Of a stretch of DNA of 10,512 nucleotides, positions 1 through 5,789 are shown one piece after another. The translations under genes and the position numbers were made by a program. The stretch's first letter is position 1. Every line of letters starts with the position of its first letter. The notes under the pieces were generated by a model that had not been told where the DNA came from, did not search any database, and was given only the letters and a program-made list of their open reading frames with translations. This stretch comes from CAZJHX01 sp964545715 (GTDB lineage Bacteria > Myxococcota_A > UBA9042 > GCA-2863065): NCBI GenBank assembly GCA_964545715.1, contig CAZJHX010000249.1, forward strand, positions 1-10,512, written 5' to 3'.

Positions 1-18
1 AGTCCCGTTTCCCGCTCC
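1..18 (+). tRNA. 3' end of a tRNA gene, probably tRNA-Gly (partial)
   Basis: The window opens on the 3' half of a T-arm, an acceptor strand TTCCCGC and then T-C-C. The acceptor strand followed by U73 matches bacterial tRNA-Gly (as in E. coli tRNA-Gly GCC, whose 5' acceptor strand is GCGGGAA). The body of the gene lies outside the window, so the identity is inferred. The next base is G, so the terminal A of CCA is not encoded here. A hairpin terminator follows at once, and the same 18 bp recur at 2311-2328. Confidence 0.6.
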
Positions 19-22
19 GCGA

Positions 23-50
23 GACCCTCTGCAATTGCAGGGGGTTTCGC
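23..50 (+). terminator. Hairpin terminator behind the left tRNA end
   Basis: Positions 24-33 pair with 36-45 through the palindrome CTGCAATTGCAG extended outward by CCC/GGG, with one T-G wobble. TTTCGCTGTT follows. The position right behind a tRNA 3' end and the stem strength support an intrinsic terminator, although the T-run is short. A diverged copy with the same fold lies behind the second tRNA end. Confidence 0.6.
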
Positions 51-129
51 TGTTAATCCTAAGAACGTTCAACTGCGAGTTCGTCGCCCACTCCGTGGCC
101 CGGAGAAAACGGCGCATCGTAGCGGCTGG

Positions 130-182
130 TTGACGATTTTGATGAATTGAATTGATGGTTTTGGCGATTTTGCCGTTATTAT
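130..182 (+). promoter_or_regulatory. Candidate promoter region of the HTH gene
   Basis: The 85-224 spacer is markedly A+T-rich for this window. It contains TTGACG at 130-135, TTGATG at 152-157 and TATTAT at 177-182. The pair TTGATG/TATTAT has a 19 bp spacer, longer than ideal, so the exact promoter is uncertain. The tandem GAATTGAATTGA motif here could also be a binding site for the HTH protein. Confidence 0.3.
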
Positions 183-224
183 GAACAGGGAGTGCGCGGC
201 CAGCCGCCAAGGAGGAAGCACGCC

Positions 225-572
225 ATGACCGTCATGCCGCAGGAGTTGTACGACGAGATGACCGCCGCCCTGGCATCGGCGGGACGTGAGGATCTGGCGG
301 CAAGCCTCCGGAAGTATGTCAGGCCTCGCGCGGATCTGACGAGTGTCCAAGCGGCCCGGCTGCTAGGGGTGTCGTCAGCCAACACGGTCAAGAACTGGCT
401 CAAAGGTGGACAGTTCCCGGGGGCGTATCGGACGAGAGGGGGCCACTGGCGTTTTCCCACTGACGAGGTCGAAGCCGCGAAGCGCCGGATGGAGGACCTA
501 CGAGCGAAGAACCAGACGGGAGACGTGACTCCACCCGACGTGGAAGACGACGGGCCGGTGCCTCTTCTGTAG
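225..572 (+). CDS. Excisionase-type / MerR-like helix-turn-helix DNA-binding protein
   Basis: The protein has 115 residues. Residues about 38-86 form a winged helix of the excisionase/HTH_17 type: TSVQAARLLGVS (helix-turn), TVKNWLKGG (recognition helix), then GGHWRFP and DEVEAAKRR, the wing and final helix typical of the family. Residues 1-36 are a helical N-terminal segment. The last 20 residues are acidic and proline-rich, probably disordered. ATG225 is chosen because GGAGGA at 211-216 is ideally spaced; a GTG at 192 in frame would ignore that site. Such proteins act as recombination directionality factors, antitoxins or small repressors. Here it is the first gene inside the tRNA-flanked island, which suits an Xis-like or regulatory role, but no integrase is visible. 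It ends 18 bp from the convergent acetyltransferase gene. Confidence 0.85.
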   Translation: MTVMPQELYDEMTAALASAGREDLAASLRKYVRPRADLTSVQAARLLGVSSANTVKNWLKGGQFPGAYRTRGGHWRFPTDEVEAAKRRMEDLRAKNQTGDVTPPDVEDDGPVPLL

Positions 573-590
573 GTGCGCCAAGGTGCTTGG

Positions 591-1178
591 TCACGTCGCC
601 GGCCCAAACACCTTCCGCATCGTCAAGTGTCGTGCTCCAGTGTCCCGCTGAACGGGACCCGCAGCATCCCCGACAAAGCCGACTTTCTCGTAGAACGCGA
701 TGGCGCGTGCGTTGTTGGCTCGGACCCAGAGGTACATCCCGACACAGCCCGCAGTCCCGCAGGCGAAGTCCTCCAGCACCCTGAACATCGACTCGGCGTA
801 CGTCTCGTTTGGGGCCGCCGGGTTCTTGGTTCCGTGAAAGCGCTCGTGCAGCCCGGTGACGTAGATCGACAGATACTTGGCTCTGTCCGGCGCACCGTCC
901 TCGGGGTGGTCGCACTTCCGGTACGATACAGCCGCGTACCCTACGACCTCATCATCGGCGTTTCTGAACTGGTAGGTCGGCGGCGACGCCTTGCTTTTCT
1001 GGGTGTTGAACCACTGCCTGGACCGGAAGTAGGTGTCGACCTCTGCAACGCCACTGCTGAATGCGTCCAGATCTGTGTCGTCGGGCACTGCGCGGTGGAA
1101 CGAGAGGGGGTGGGCGGCGTCAGTCACGAACGCAAAGTAGCATCGGTCGCCCGCCAGCAGTAGGCGTCTGACCTTCAC
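591..1178 (-). CDS. GNAT-family N-acetyltransferase, possibly toxin-like
   Basis: A GNAT fold is recognisable. An FSSGVAEVDTYFR segment (about residues 40-52) resembles the start of TacT/RimI-like enzymes. A GYAAVSYRK strand follows at 80-88. HERFHGT near 111-117 is in the place of the acetyl-CoA pyrophosphate loop (R-x-x-G-x-G/A). NNARAIAFYEKVGFV at 155-169 is the usual motif B. It should transfer acetyl from acetyl-CoA to an amine; the substrate is unknown. TacT-type relatives are tRNA-acetylating toxins, normally paired with an upstream ribbon-helix-helix antitoxin, which is absent here. The start is uncertain. GTG1178 gives 195 residues; GTG1127 (178 residues) fits the family N-terminus best; GTG1226 is also open. 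None has a convincing Shine-Dalgarno. The 1178 start sits at the foot of a long hairpin, so translation may be structure-controlled. Confidence 0.8.
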   Translation of the reverse strand: MKVRRLLLAGDRCYFAFVTDAAHPLSFHRAVPDDTDLDAFSSGVAEVDTYFRSRQWFNTQKSKASPPTYQFRNADDEVVGYAAVSYRKCDHPEDGAPDRAKYLSIYVTGLHERFHGTKNPAAPNETYAESMFRVLEDFACGTAGCVGMYLWVRANNARAIAFYEKVGFVGDAAGPVQRDTGARHLTMRKVFGPAT

Positions 1179-1214
1179 CGGTTTATGCGGAGCTACGCAT
1201 AAACCGGTCAGGTC
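1170..1214. repeat. Long perfect inverted repeat (hairpin)
   Basis: The arm ACCGGTTTATGCG at 1177-1189 is the exact reverse complement of 1196-1208, with a 6-base loop GAGCTA. After a small internal loop (TC opposite C), GACCT at 1170-1174 pairs with AGGTC at 1210-1214, giving 18 bp of stem. It lies between the GNAT gene and the remnant HTH gene, and the latter's stop codon begins at the edge of the arm. No T-run follows on either strand, so a translational control hairpin, operator or recombination site is as likely as a terminator. Confidence 0.75.
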
Positions 1215-1339
1215 CACACCGACCACTCGTCGGTTTCCATCCCGTCAAGCAGCTTCGCCTTCATCTCGACGGGCAGACTCAGCACCGATATGATTTGGAT
1301 GACTCTCGCCCGCGTCAGCCTTCGTAAGCCCTTGTAGCC
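1208..1339 (-). pseudogene. Possible remnant of a ParB-type HTH gene (3' end only)
   Basis: The minus-strand frame ending at TGA 1210-1208 encodes about 43 residues containing RRLTRARVIQIISVLSLP and then VEMKAKLLDG. This resembles the HTH of ParB-like proteins and of small proteins that often accompany serine recombinases (pattern SRARVTQ-hydrophobic-LLxLPxEIQ). No plausible start or upstream domain exists: the open frame runs back into the start of the nuclease gene without family-like sequence. I read it as a decayed 3' fragment, perhaps from a lost mobility gene. The similarity is short and judged by eye, so a chance resemblance is possible. Confidence 0.3.
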
Positions 1340-1394
1340 CCTCGCATTTCCGTGCAATGGTTGGCAAAACACCGCCCAGGACAGAGGGACTCGC

Positions 1395-2150
1395 ATGACC
1401 AACTCCGCAGTCATTCCACCTACCATTTTGAATGACCATCCGAAGCTGGCCGCCCCACGGGGCGATAGCAAGCGACGCAGCTCTGAGACCGACCTGCTGG
1501 CCGCCGTCGAGCGCCCGGACGATGCCTACGAGTCCCTCGGGATCGAGACCACGCGGAACATGCAGACGTTGAAGCAGTGGTACGGCCCCTTCTGGAATCG
1601 CGACAACCTGCACATCCAAGGGGAGTCGCACCACAACCTGGATGGGGTATGGAGACGACCCAATGGTGGTTTTGTCCTCATGGAGGCGAAAGGACCGCTG
1701 GATTCCGGGCACGCGCGTCACGCCCTGAAGAAGCTGACGCGCTGGATGGAGTTGGCGCATGGACGCAACGACGTGACGTGGGCCTGGTACGCGGACTGGT
1801 GGCTCACGCGGCACGAGAGCTGGGAGTGGAAGTCAGGGCATGACCCAAAGCAGCGCCTGCGAGCGCTCCAAGCCTTCGTAGAAGACAGGCGACTGGGGGA
1901 TTGGCGAAGTCTGGACGCGAACGTGCCACCGTCCATACACCTCGTGTGCAGCGGTCTGAAGGGCGGCTGGTCGCAGAGGGTCGTCGATTGGGTCAACCGA
2001 TACCGGTCGCAGATCCAGAGCTTCGACATCTGGGTTCTCCACGCTCCCCTCAAGCCAGAGGGGCGACTGCCGGAAACCTTGCTCAGGTGGCACCGCCTAG
2101 ACGTGCTGTCGGCGCAGGTGAGTGAAGTCGCTCATCCGCGATTGCCTTGA
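1395..2150 (+). CDS. Putative PD-(D/E)XK superfamily nuclease (hypothetical protein)
   Basis: The protein has 251 residues and I recognise no named family. A central HHNLDGVW...GGFVLMEAKG segment fits the PD-(D/E)XK nuclease core: D83 at the end of one strand, then E97-A-K99 on the next hydrophobic strand, with E77 as a possible extra acidic residue. The rest is tryptophan-rich (QWYGPFW, WAWYADWW, WEW) with a basic helical stretch around 109-118 and no signal peptide or membrane segment. The expected role is metal-dependent DNA or RNA cleavage in the cytoplasm. ATG1395 has GAGGGA about five bases upstream. It is the last gene before the right att-like repeat. No methyltransferase, specificity or helicase gene is adjacent, so it would be an orphan nuclease: a defence effector, a toxin, or a transferred restriction-like gene. 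Confidence 0.7.
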   Translation: MTNSAVIPPTILNDHPKLAAPRGDSKRRSSETDLLAAVERPDDAYESLGIETTRNMQTLKQWYGPFWNRDNLHIQGESHHNLDGVWRRPNGGFVLMEAKGPLDSGHARHALKKLTRWMELAHGRNDVTWAWYADWWLTRHESWEWKSGHDPKQRLRALQAFVEDRRLGDWRSLDANVPPSIHLVCSGLKGGWSQRVVDWVNRYRSQIQSFDIWVLHAPLKPEGRLPETLLRWHRLDVLSAQVSEVAHPRLP

Positions 2151-2204
2151 GATTCCTATTGCGTCAGCACCCGACTGCGCGGTGCCATCATTGGCGCACG
2201 CAGA

Positions 2205-2328
2205 GGATCGTTCGGTAGCGCAGTGGATCGCAAAGCCGCGCGACTGCAACGCATCCCCTCGGAATCATAAGGGTCGGAGTTCGATTCCCAAGCTGAGAGT
2301 TGCAGGTTCAAGTCCCGTTTCCCGCTCC
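2205..2328 (+). other. Degenerate tRNA-like sequence ending in the tRNA 3' copy
   Basis: Several tRNA landmarks occur in order but do not fold into one cloverleaf. CGGTAGCGCAGTGGA (2213 on) looks like a D-arm. CCCT...AATCATAAGGG (about 2254-2273) resembles a CAT anticodon arm with an insert. GGAGTTCGATTCC (2276-2288) resembles a T-arm. GCAGGTTCAAGTCCCGT is a second T-arm, with one A-C mismatch, leading into TTCCCGCTCC. No GCGGGAA strand is found to pair with the final acceptor. I read this as one or two broken tRNA fragments carried at the island edge, not a working tRNA. Confidence 0.4.
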
Positions 2329-2394
2329 ATGAAAGCCTGTGCAATTGCACGGGCTTTCGCCGTTAAGTCTGAGGACGTTTCAACTGAGAGTTCG
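2311..2394 (+). repeat. Right att-like direct repeat (tRNA 3' end plus terminator)
   Basis: Positions 2311-2328 are identical to 1-18, and similarity continues through the terminator to the shared GAGTTCG. The tRNA end is immediately followed by A, so CCA is present by sequence. Only the 3' fragment of the tRNA-Gly-like gene is here, as expected for an attR. The copies have diverged outside the tRNA part, so the event is old or the element arrived with a foreign att sequence. Confidence 0.6.
2332..2357 (+). terminator. Hairpin terminator behind the right tRNA end
   Basis: AAAGCCTGTGCA pairs with TGCACGGGCTTT around a central AT, with one T-G wobble, giving about 12 bp of stem. Inside the stem, the four bases that differ from the left copy form two compensatory pairs: C25-G44 becomes G2335-C2354, and C29-G40 becomes G2339-C2350. 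A T-run is absent beyond CTTTCGCC. Confidence 0.6.
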
Positions 2395-2560
2395 CTTCTG
2401 AGGACGTTTGGCTCTGCTTTCGTCATGCATCGCGGAACAGAGGAAGCCGGTCGTGCGCCAGCATTGTCGTTGGTGGACGTTCGCCACAGACGTTGGGCAC
2501 GCGCCGCCCAAAATGGTCGGCGTAGTTGCCTCGAATGCGCCGATTGGGCACGGTGCTCGG
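2395..2560. other. Spacer without a recognised gene
   Basis: Together with the tRNA-like and repeat sequences at 2151-2394 this makes about 410 bases without a gene. It holds the second copy of a 13 bp direct repeat, TCTGAGGACGTTT, at 2397-2409 (first copy 2368-2380). Frames open through it show no family-like sequence. No clear promoter for the following gene was seen. Confidence 0.5.
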
Positions 2561-3139
2561 ATGAACCACGTCACCCACACGAATCGACGCGGCAACACCT
2601 ACTACCTCTGTCGGGTCACGACGAAGAACGGCCGGTCCCGCTACGTGTTCGCGCGCGAGCCAAGGGGCGAGGCCGTCGAGGCCGTACCCGACGGGTACGA
2701 GATTCGCGAGTCGGTCAACGGCCAGGTTTCGCTTCGCAAGGCCGTCCCGTGCCTGATCACCCCGGTCGAAGTCGACGCCGTCCGTGCAGCTGTCGCCGGG
2801 GAGCCTCACCTGCGCCACCACCGTGTCGATGTGCACAAGGACAGCGTCGTCGTCTACGGACCGGCGTCCGACATCGATGGGATCGCGAGTGTCATCGCCA
2901 GGATGGGTGGAGATCTCAACAGCCCGGCCGCAACGAGGCTGCTGCGAAGCGTGCGGTACGACGGCGTCCTCCGGTTTGTCCTCGACGACACGGCCGAGCG
3001 CACGTTCGAGGTCCAGCGGATGTGCTACCTGGGCGGCATCGACGGCTGGATGTCGCTGCACGACTTCGGCCCGATCTCCGATCTCGCCGGGCGGTACGTG
3101 CGTCACGTGGGCCGCGAGTCCTTCTACGAGTTGATGTAG
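2561..3139 (+). CDS. Conserved hypothetical protein (TNRRG-YYL type)
   Basis: The product is 192 residues. It opens MNHVTHTNRRGNTYYLCRV, then GRSRYVFAREP, then PDGYEIRESVNGQVSLRK (about residues 46-63). I recall this pattern from uncharacterised bacterial proteins whose N-terminus reads TNRRGxTYYL and then GYEIxEN-NGQV-LRK; no function is known to me. The remainder is mixed alpha/beta, with VDVHKDSVVVYGP and LRFVLDD strands and a hydrophobic GWMSLHDFGPISDLAGRYV stretch near the C-terminus. There is no signal peptide or membrane helix. ATG2561 is chosen because the family motif begins right after it; upstream in-frame starts at 2408 and 2513 add residues with no coding character. The Shine-Dalgarno is weak. 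It is convergent with the HEAT/SEC-C gene, 83 bp away. Confidence 0.75.
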   Translation: MNHVTHTNRRGNTYYLCRVTTKNGRSRYVFAREPRGEAVEAVPDGYEIRESVNGQVSLRKAVPCLITPVEVDAVRAAVAGEPHLRHHRVDVHKDSVVVYGPASDIDGIASVIARMGGDLNSPAATRLLRSVRYDGVLRFVLDDTAERTFEVQRMCYLGGIDGWMSLHDFGPISDLAGRYVRHVGRESFYELM

Positions 3140-3184
3140 TTCAACGGCGCCGAGCGGGCGGGCTGGCACCGGTGGCGCGATGGA

Positions 3185-3234
3185 CGCCGAGCCGCTCGGC
3201 GACCTGGCCGGGACTCTCGGGTTCAACGCCCGAG
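3185..3234. terminator. Two hairpins between convergent genes
   Basis: CGCCGAG-CCG-CTCGGCG at 3185-3201 is a perfect 7 bp stem. CTCGGG-TTCAACG-CCCGAG at 3216-3234 is a perfect 6 bp stem spanning the stop codon of the minus-strand gene. They lie between converging genes, where bidirectional termination is useful. Neither has a T-run, so they may be simple stem-loops or Rho-assisted. Confidence 0.4.
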
Positions 3235-4062
3235 GTGACACTTCTTGTACTTCTTGCCGCTGCCGCACCAGCAGGGTTTGTTGCGGCCGATCTTCCGCTC
3301 CGGTCGCTTCATGTAAGGGTTGTCCGGCGGAGAGGGGCGCTGCCCGTTGGCATGGGCCGCCGCCCACTTGTCCAGCGCATCATTGATCGGCTGAGCCCCG
3401 CGCCGGCGAGCGGCCATGAGGCGGTCGAAGCGCTTCTGTTGGACGGCGGTCATCTGGCCGCCAAGCTCCCGAATGGCGTCCTCCAACTCAACGAGCGTCT
3501 GGTTTGCCATGAAGCCCCCTGGATCCTCGTCGGGCTCGTAGCGCTCGACAGCTGCGAGCAGCGCTTCGAGTCCGCGCGGGTCGCCGTAGTCGGCAAGGTA
3601 CCCGCCGAATAGGTCGGGCTCCGTTTCCAGGCCCTCGACCAACAGCTCGAAGACCCGGTCGTCGCGCACGCCCAAACGGCAGAGCACATCGCACGCCGCT
3701 CGAACAAACTCGTGGTCGGGGTTGGCCGCGACAGCGGCGAGCGTAGGCTCCAGCGAGGCCGCCCCAATGGACGTCAGCGCGTGGATGCAGCCGCTGTAGA
3801 CGATCTGGTTGCAGTCGGACTCTTCAAGCAACGAGAGCAGGTCCGGGACGGCTTCCTGCGCGCCCAACTCCCCGAGCAGTTTGACGGCATGGATCGGTGC
3901 CCACCCGTCGCCGTCGGATCCCTCCATCAGCAGATCACGGTCACGCGCGATCTCCAGCAACTCCGGGACTGCCGCGTCGCCGTTGGCCACGATCGCCCTT
4001 CGGGTCGATGACGACAGCGTCTCCCCTTCGGTGAATAACTGCTCGATCCTCTTCAATGACAT
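3223..4062 (-). CDS. HEAT-repeat protein with C-terminal SEC-C zinc motif
   Basis: The protein has 279 residues. Residues about 15-150 are helical HEAT-like repeats, for example AVPELLEIARDRDLL, APIHAVKLLGELGAQEAVPDLLSLL and FVRAACDVLCRLG. The C-terminus is a textbook SEC-C motif, NKPCWCGSGKKYKKCH, with C264, C266, C275 and H276 as zinc ligands. SEC-C is known from the SecA tail, where it binds zinc and SecB or ribosomes, and it also caps many unrelated cytoplasmic proteins as an interaction module. A scaffold or adaptor role is inferred. ATG4062 begins MSLKRIEQLF; an upstream start at 4131 would overlap the previous gene and adds an unrelated stretch. It follows the secreted-protein gene by 40 bp on the same strand, so co-transcription from the sigma-54 promoter is likely. 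Confidence 0.85.
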   Translation of the reverse strand: MSLKRIEQLFTEGETLSSSTRRAIVANGDAAVPELLEIARDRDLLMEGSDGDGWAPIHAVKLLGELGAQEAVPDLLSLLEESDCNQIVYSGCIHALTSIGAASLEPTLAAVAANPDHEFVRAACDVLCRLGVRDDRVFELLVEGLETEPDLFGGYLADYGDPRGLEALLAAVERYEPDEDPGGFMANQTLVELEDAIRELGGQMTAVQQKRFDRLMAARRRGAQPINDALDKWAAAHANGQRPSPPDNPYMKRPERKIGRNKPCWCGSGKKYKKCHLGR

Positions 4063-4102
4063 GCAGGGGATCTTCGGATTTCCAAGCTGGGCGTCAAGGG
4101 GG

Positions 4103-5716
4103 CTATCGAGCCGGGGGGAGGCGCAAGCCAAACGAGAAGACCAGGCGGCCCTTTCGATCGTAGGCCTCCAGGGGGACGGCGAAGCTGCCGTTGCGGGCGT
4201 ACTGCAGCTTCATCTTGGGTTTGAGCCAGGAGATCTCCGCGGACAGCGTCTTGATCGGGTCCTCGTCGAGGTGGATCGTCTTGGTGCCGACCTCTACGCA
4301 GTCCTCTTCGTATTCGACGCGGCCGTCTCGGTGGATGCGTTCGATTCTGTTGGTTCGCCGGCAGCGGTAGACCGGCTCCTTTATGGCCCCTGCTTTGAAG
4401 ATGACCGTGGCGTCGGCGCCCTTTCGCTTGATGGTCTTTACCGTGAAGGTTCCGCTGAGATAGGTGTCCATATAGGAGGTCGCCCGATCTCCGATGTTTC
4501 CCAGCACTGGGACCGCTTTTGCCTCTGGCGTGCGGGGGCGCCAGGACGCGTGGCCCTTGCGGCCCTGGTTCCACGCCAGCCACGTGGCGCGACGTGGGCC
4601 GGTCGTGCGACTCAGGAAGGGTTTCAGCGCCGCTGCGAGCGTGATGCGGCCCTCGATGCGCAGGCACGCGTGATGGACGACGGCCAGCAGTGAGGACCGA
4701 CTTGAGCGGAAGACCCGCGCGACCTCGTCGCCGTCTTTTGCGCCCGCCGCTTGTATGTCGTTAAGGAGCGCCTCACGGGCCGCGGTGCAGCCGGCCGGGT
4801 CGGTCTGTCCGGCGCGCAGCTTTGTCTCCGTGTCGAATGCAGCGGTCAGCAGTGGGCCTCGCTCTGCGACAAGCGCCTGCCATTGTTTGCCGGCCTCCTG
4901 GGCGCGCTTTCGCCGGGTCGTCGCCTGCGGCTTGGAATCATCGGCTTCCCGGTCCCGGCGCACGCTTGTCACCACCGCGTCCAGGTGGACGAGCATGCGA
5001 GCCCGCGCGACGGGCTTCAGCCGCATGGCGAAGACCTCCTGGATGTATTTCGTACGGTCGAGCCGGTCGGCGTCGAAGTGGCAAAAGCCCATATCGACGG
5101 CACGGCGTCCGGCGCACATGCGTGCGATCACCGCGCGCGAGACGGCGCTGGGCTGACGGGTCGGGTGATCGAAGTGGCGCGCCATCTCAAACGACTCAAA
5201 GCGGCGAATCGCGTCCGCCGCCCCGCGGTATCCAGTCTTTGGGTCGGCGTCGCACAACATGGCGTGCCTCAGATGGCGGCGCTCGACCGCCTCGAAGGAC
5301 GCGCCCGCGATCTCAGGGAATCGGGCGCACTCCTGCTCGCCCTCCTGGAGCCACTCCGCGCGGTCTCTGGCGTATGCGCGCAGCACGTCGACCTGCAGCT
5401 TGGGGGTCACCACGTCGTAGCTGTCCAGCCAGCTCTGCCGAAAGCTCGTCAGGCCCGCGCCCTTTCGGCACGAGACCTCGGCCATCCACGCCAGCACCTC
5501 GTCCGGATCGTGCGAGCTCGGGCCGGCGGCCCATTGCGTGGCCTCGTGGTATCGAACGCCGGTGGGTACCTGCGGAAACGTCTGCTTTCCGCCGTCCCAG
5601 TCTCCACACCACAGCGCGCTTCCGCCCGATGACGGCGAGCGCTGCCCTGCTTCGGCCGGCGAGGGTGTTGCCAGGGCCACAACCAGACATGCAGCCACGA
5701 TAATTGGTCGGATCAT
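4103..5716 (-). CDS. Secreted cysteine-rich hypothetical protein
   Basis: The protein has 537 residues and belongs to no family I recognise. Residues 1-23 are a signal peptide: MIRP, a hydrophobic core IIVAACLVVALA, and a probable cleavage site after AEA (residues 21-23). The mature part has ten cysteines (37, 83, 130, 155, 201, 212, 310, 351, 452, 473), an even number consistent with disulfides in the periplasm or outside. It begins with a WCGDWDGG motif. The middle is rich in charged helices (about 110-400). Residues about 415-537 look beta-rich, with TFTVKTIKRKG, ATVIFKAG and SFAVPLEAYDRKGRLVFSFG. ATG5716 has GGAG six bases upstream. A sigma-54 promoter lies about 31 bp before the start. 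It is probably transcribed with the downstream HEAT/SEC-C gene. An extracellular-response or surface role would fit but is not shown. Confidence 0.8.
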   Translation of the reverse strand: MIRPIIVAACLVVALATPSPAEAGQRSPSSGGSALWCGDWDGGKQTFPQVPTGVRYHEATQWAAGPSSHDPDEVLAWMAEVSCRKGAGLTSFRQSWLDSYDVVTPKLQVDVLRAYARDRAEWLQEGEQECARFPEIAGASFEAVERRHLRHAMLCDADPKTGYRGAADAIRRFESFEMARHFDHPTRQPSAVSRAVIARMCAGRRAVDMGFCHFDADRLDRTKYIQEVFAMRLKPVARARMLVHLDAVVTSVRRDREADDSKPQATTRRKRAQEAGKQWQALVAERGPLLTAAFDTETKLRAGQTDPAGCTAAREALLNDIQAAGAKDGDEVARVFRSSRSSLLAVVHHACLRIEGRITLAAALKPFLSRTTGPRRATWLAWNQGRKGHASWRPRTPEAKAVPVLGNIGDRATSYMDTYLSGTFTVKTIKRKGADATVIFKAGAIKEPVYRCRRTNRIERIHRDGRVEYEEDCVEVGTKTIHLDEDPIKTLSAEISWLKPKMKLQYARNGSFAVPLEAYDRKGRLVFSFGLRLPPAR

Positions 5717-5746
5717 GTGCTTCTCCAATATGTCGACCATCTGGTC

Positions 5747-5762
5747 AGCAATTGCCGTGCCA
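5747..5762 (-). promoter_or_regulatory. Sigma-54 (RpoN) -24/-12 promoter
   Basis: On the minus strand the sequence reads TGGCACG-GCAA-TTGCT, matching the consensus TGGCACG-N4-TTGCW at every fixed base. GG and GC are correctly spaced for the -24 and -12 elements. Transcription would start near 5737, leaving a leader of about 20 bases that contains the Shine-Dalgarno GGAG of the secreted-protein gene. RpoN promoters need an AAA+ activator bound upstream. Confidence 0.8.
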
Positions 5763-5789
5763 GGTGAGATTCTGTTTGTTTTCAACGTG

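Larger units (their letters stand above)
1..84 (+). repeat. Left att-like direct repeat (tRNA 3' end plus terminator)
   Basis: This segment aligns with 2311-2394. The first 18 bp are identical and the rest is about 80% identical, ending in a shared CAACTG.GAGTTCG. The two copies bound a 2.3 kb cargo region in direct orientation, as in elements that integrate into tRNA 3' ends. An alternative is duplication of a tRNA locus with later decay. Confidence 0.6.

Noticed and set aside
2213..2328. A functional tRNA gene at the right repeat
   Set aside because: No 5' strand complementary to the acceptor TTCCCGC was found, and the arms cannot be assembled into one cloverleaf.
2122..3612. A long open plus-strand frame of 496 codons
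   Set aside because: It runs through the tRNA-like sequence and the right repeat, overlaps the conserved hypothetical gene in another frame, and is antisense to the HEAT/SEC-C gene. Its product is arginine-rich low-complexity sequence typical of a GC-rich shadow frame.
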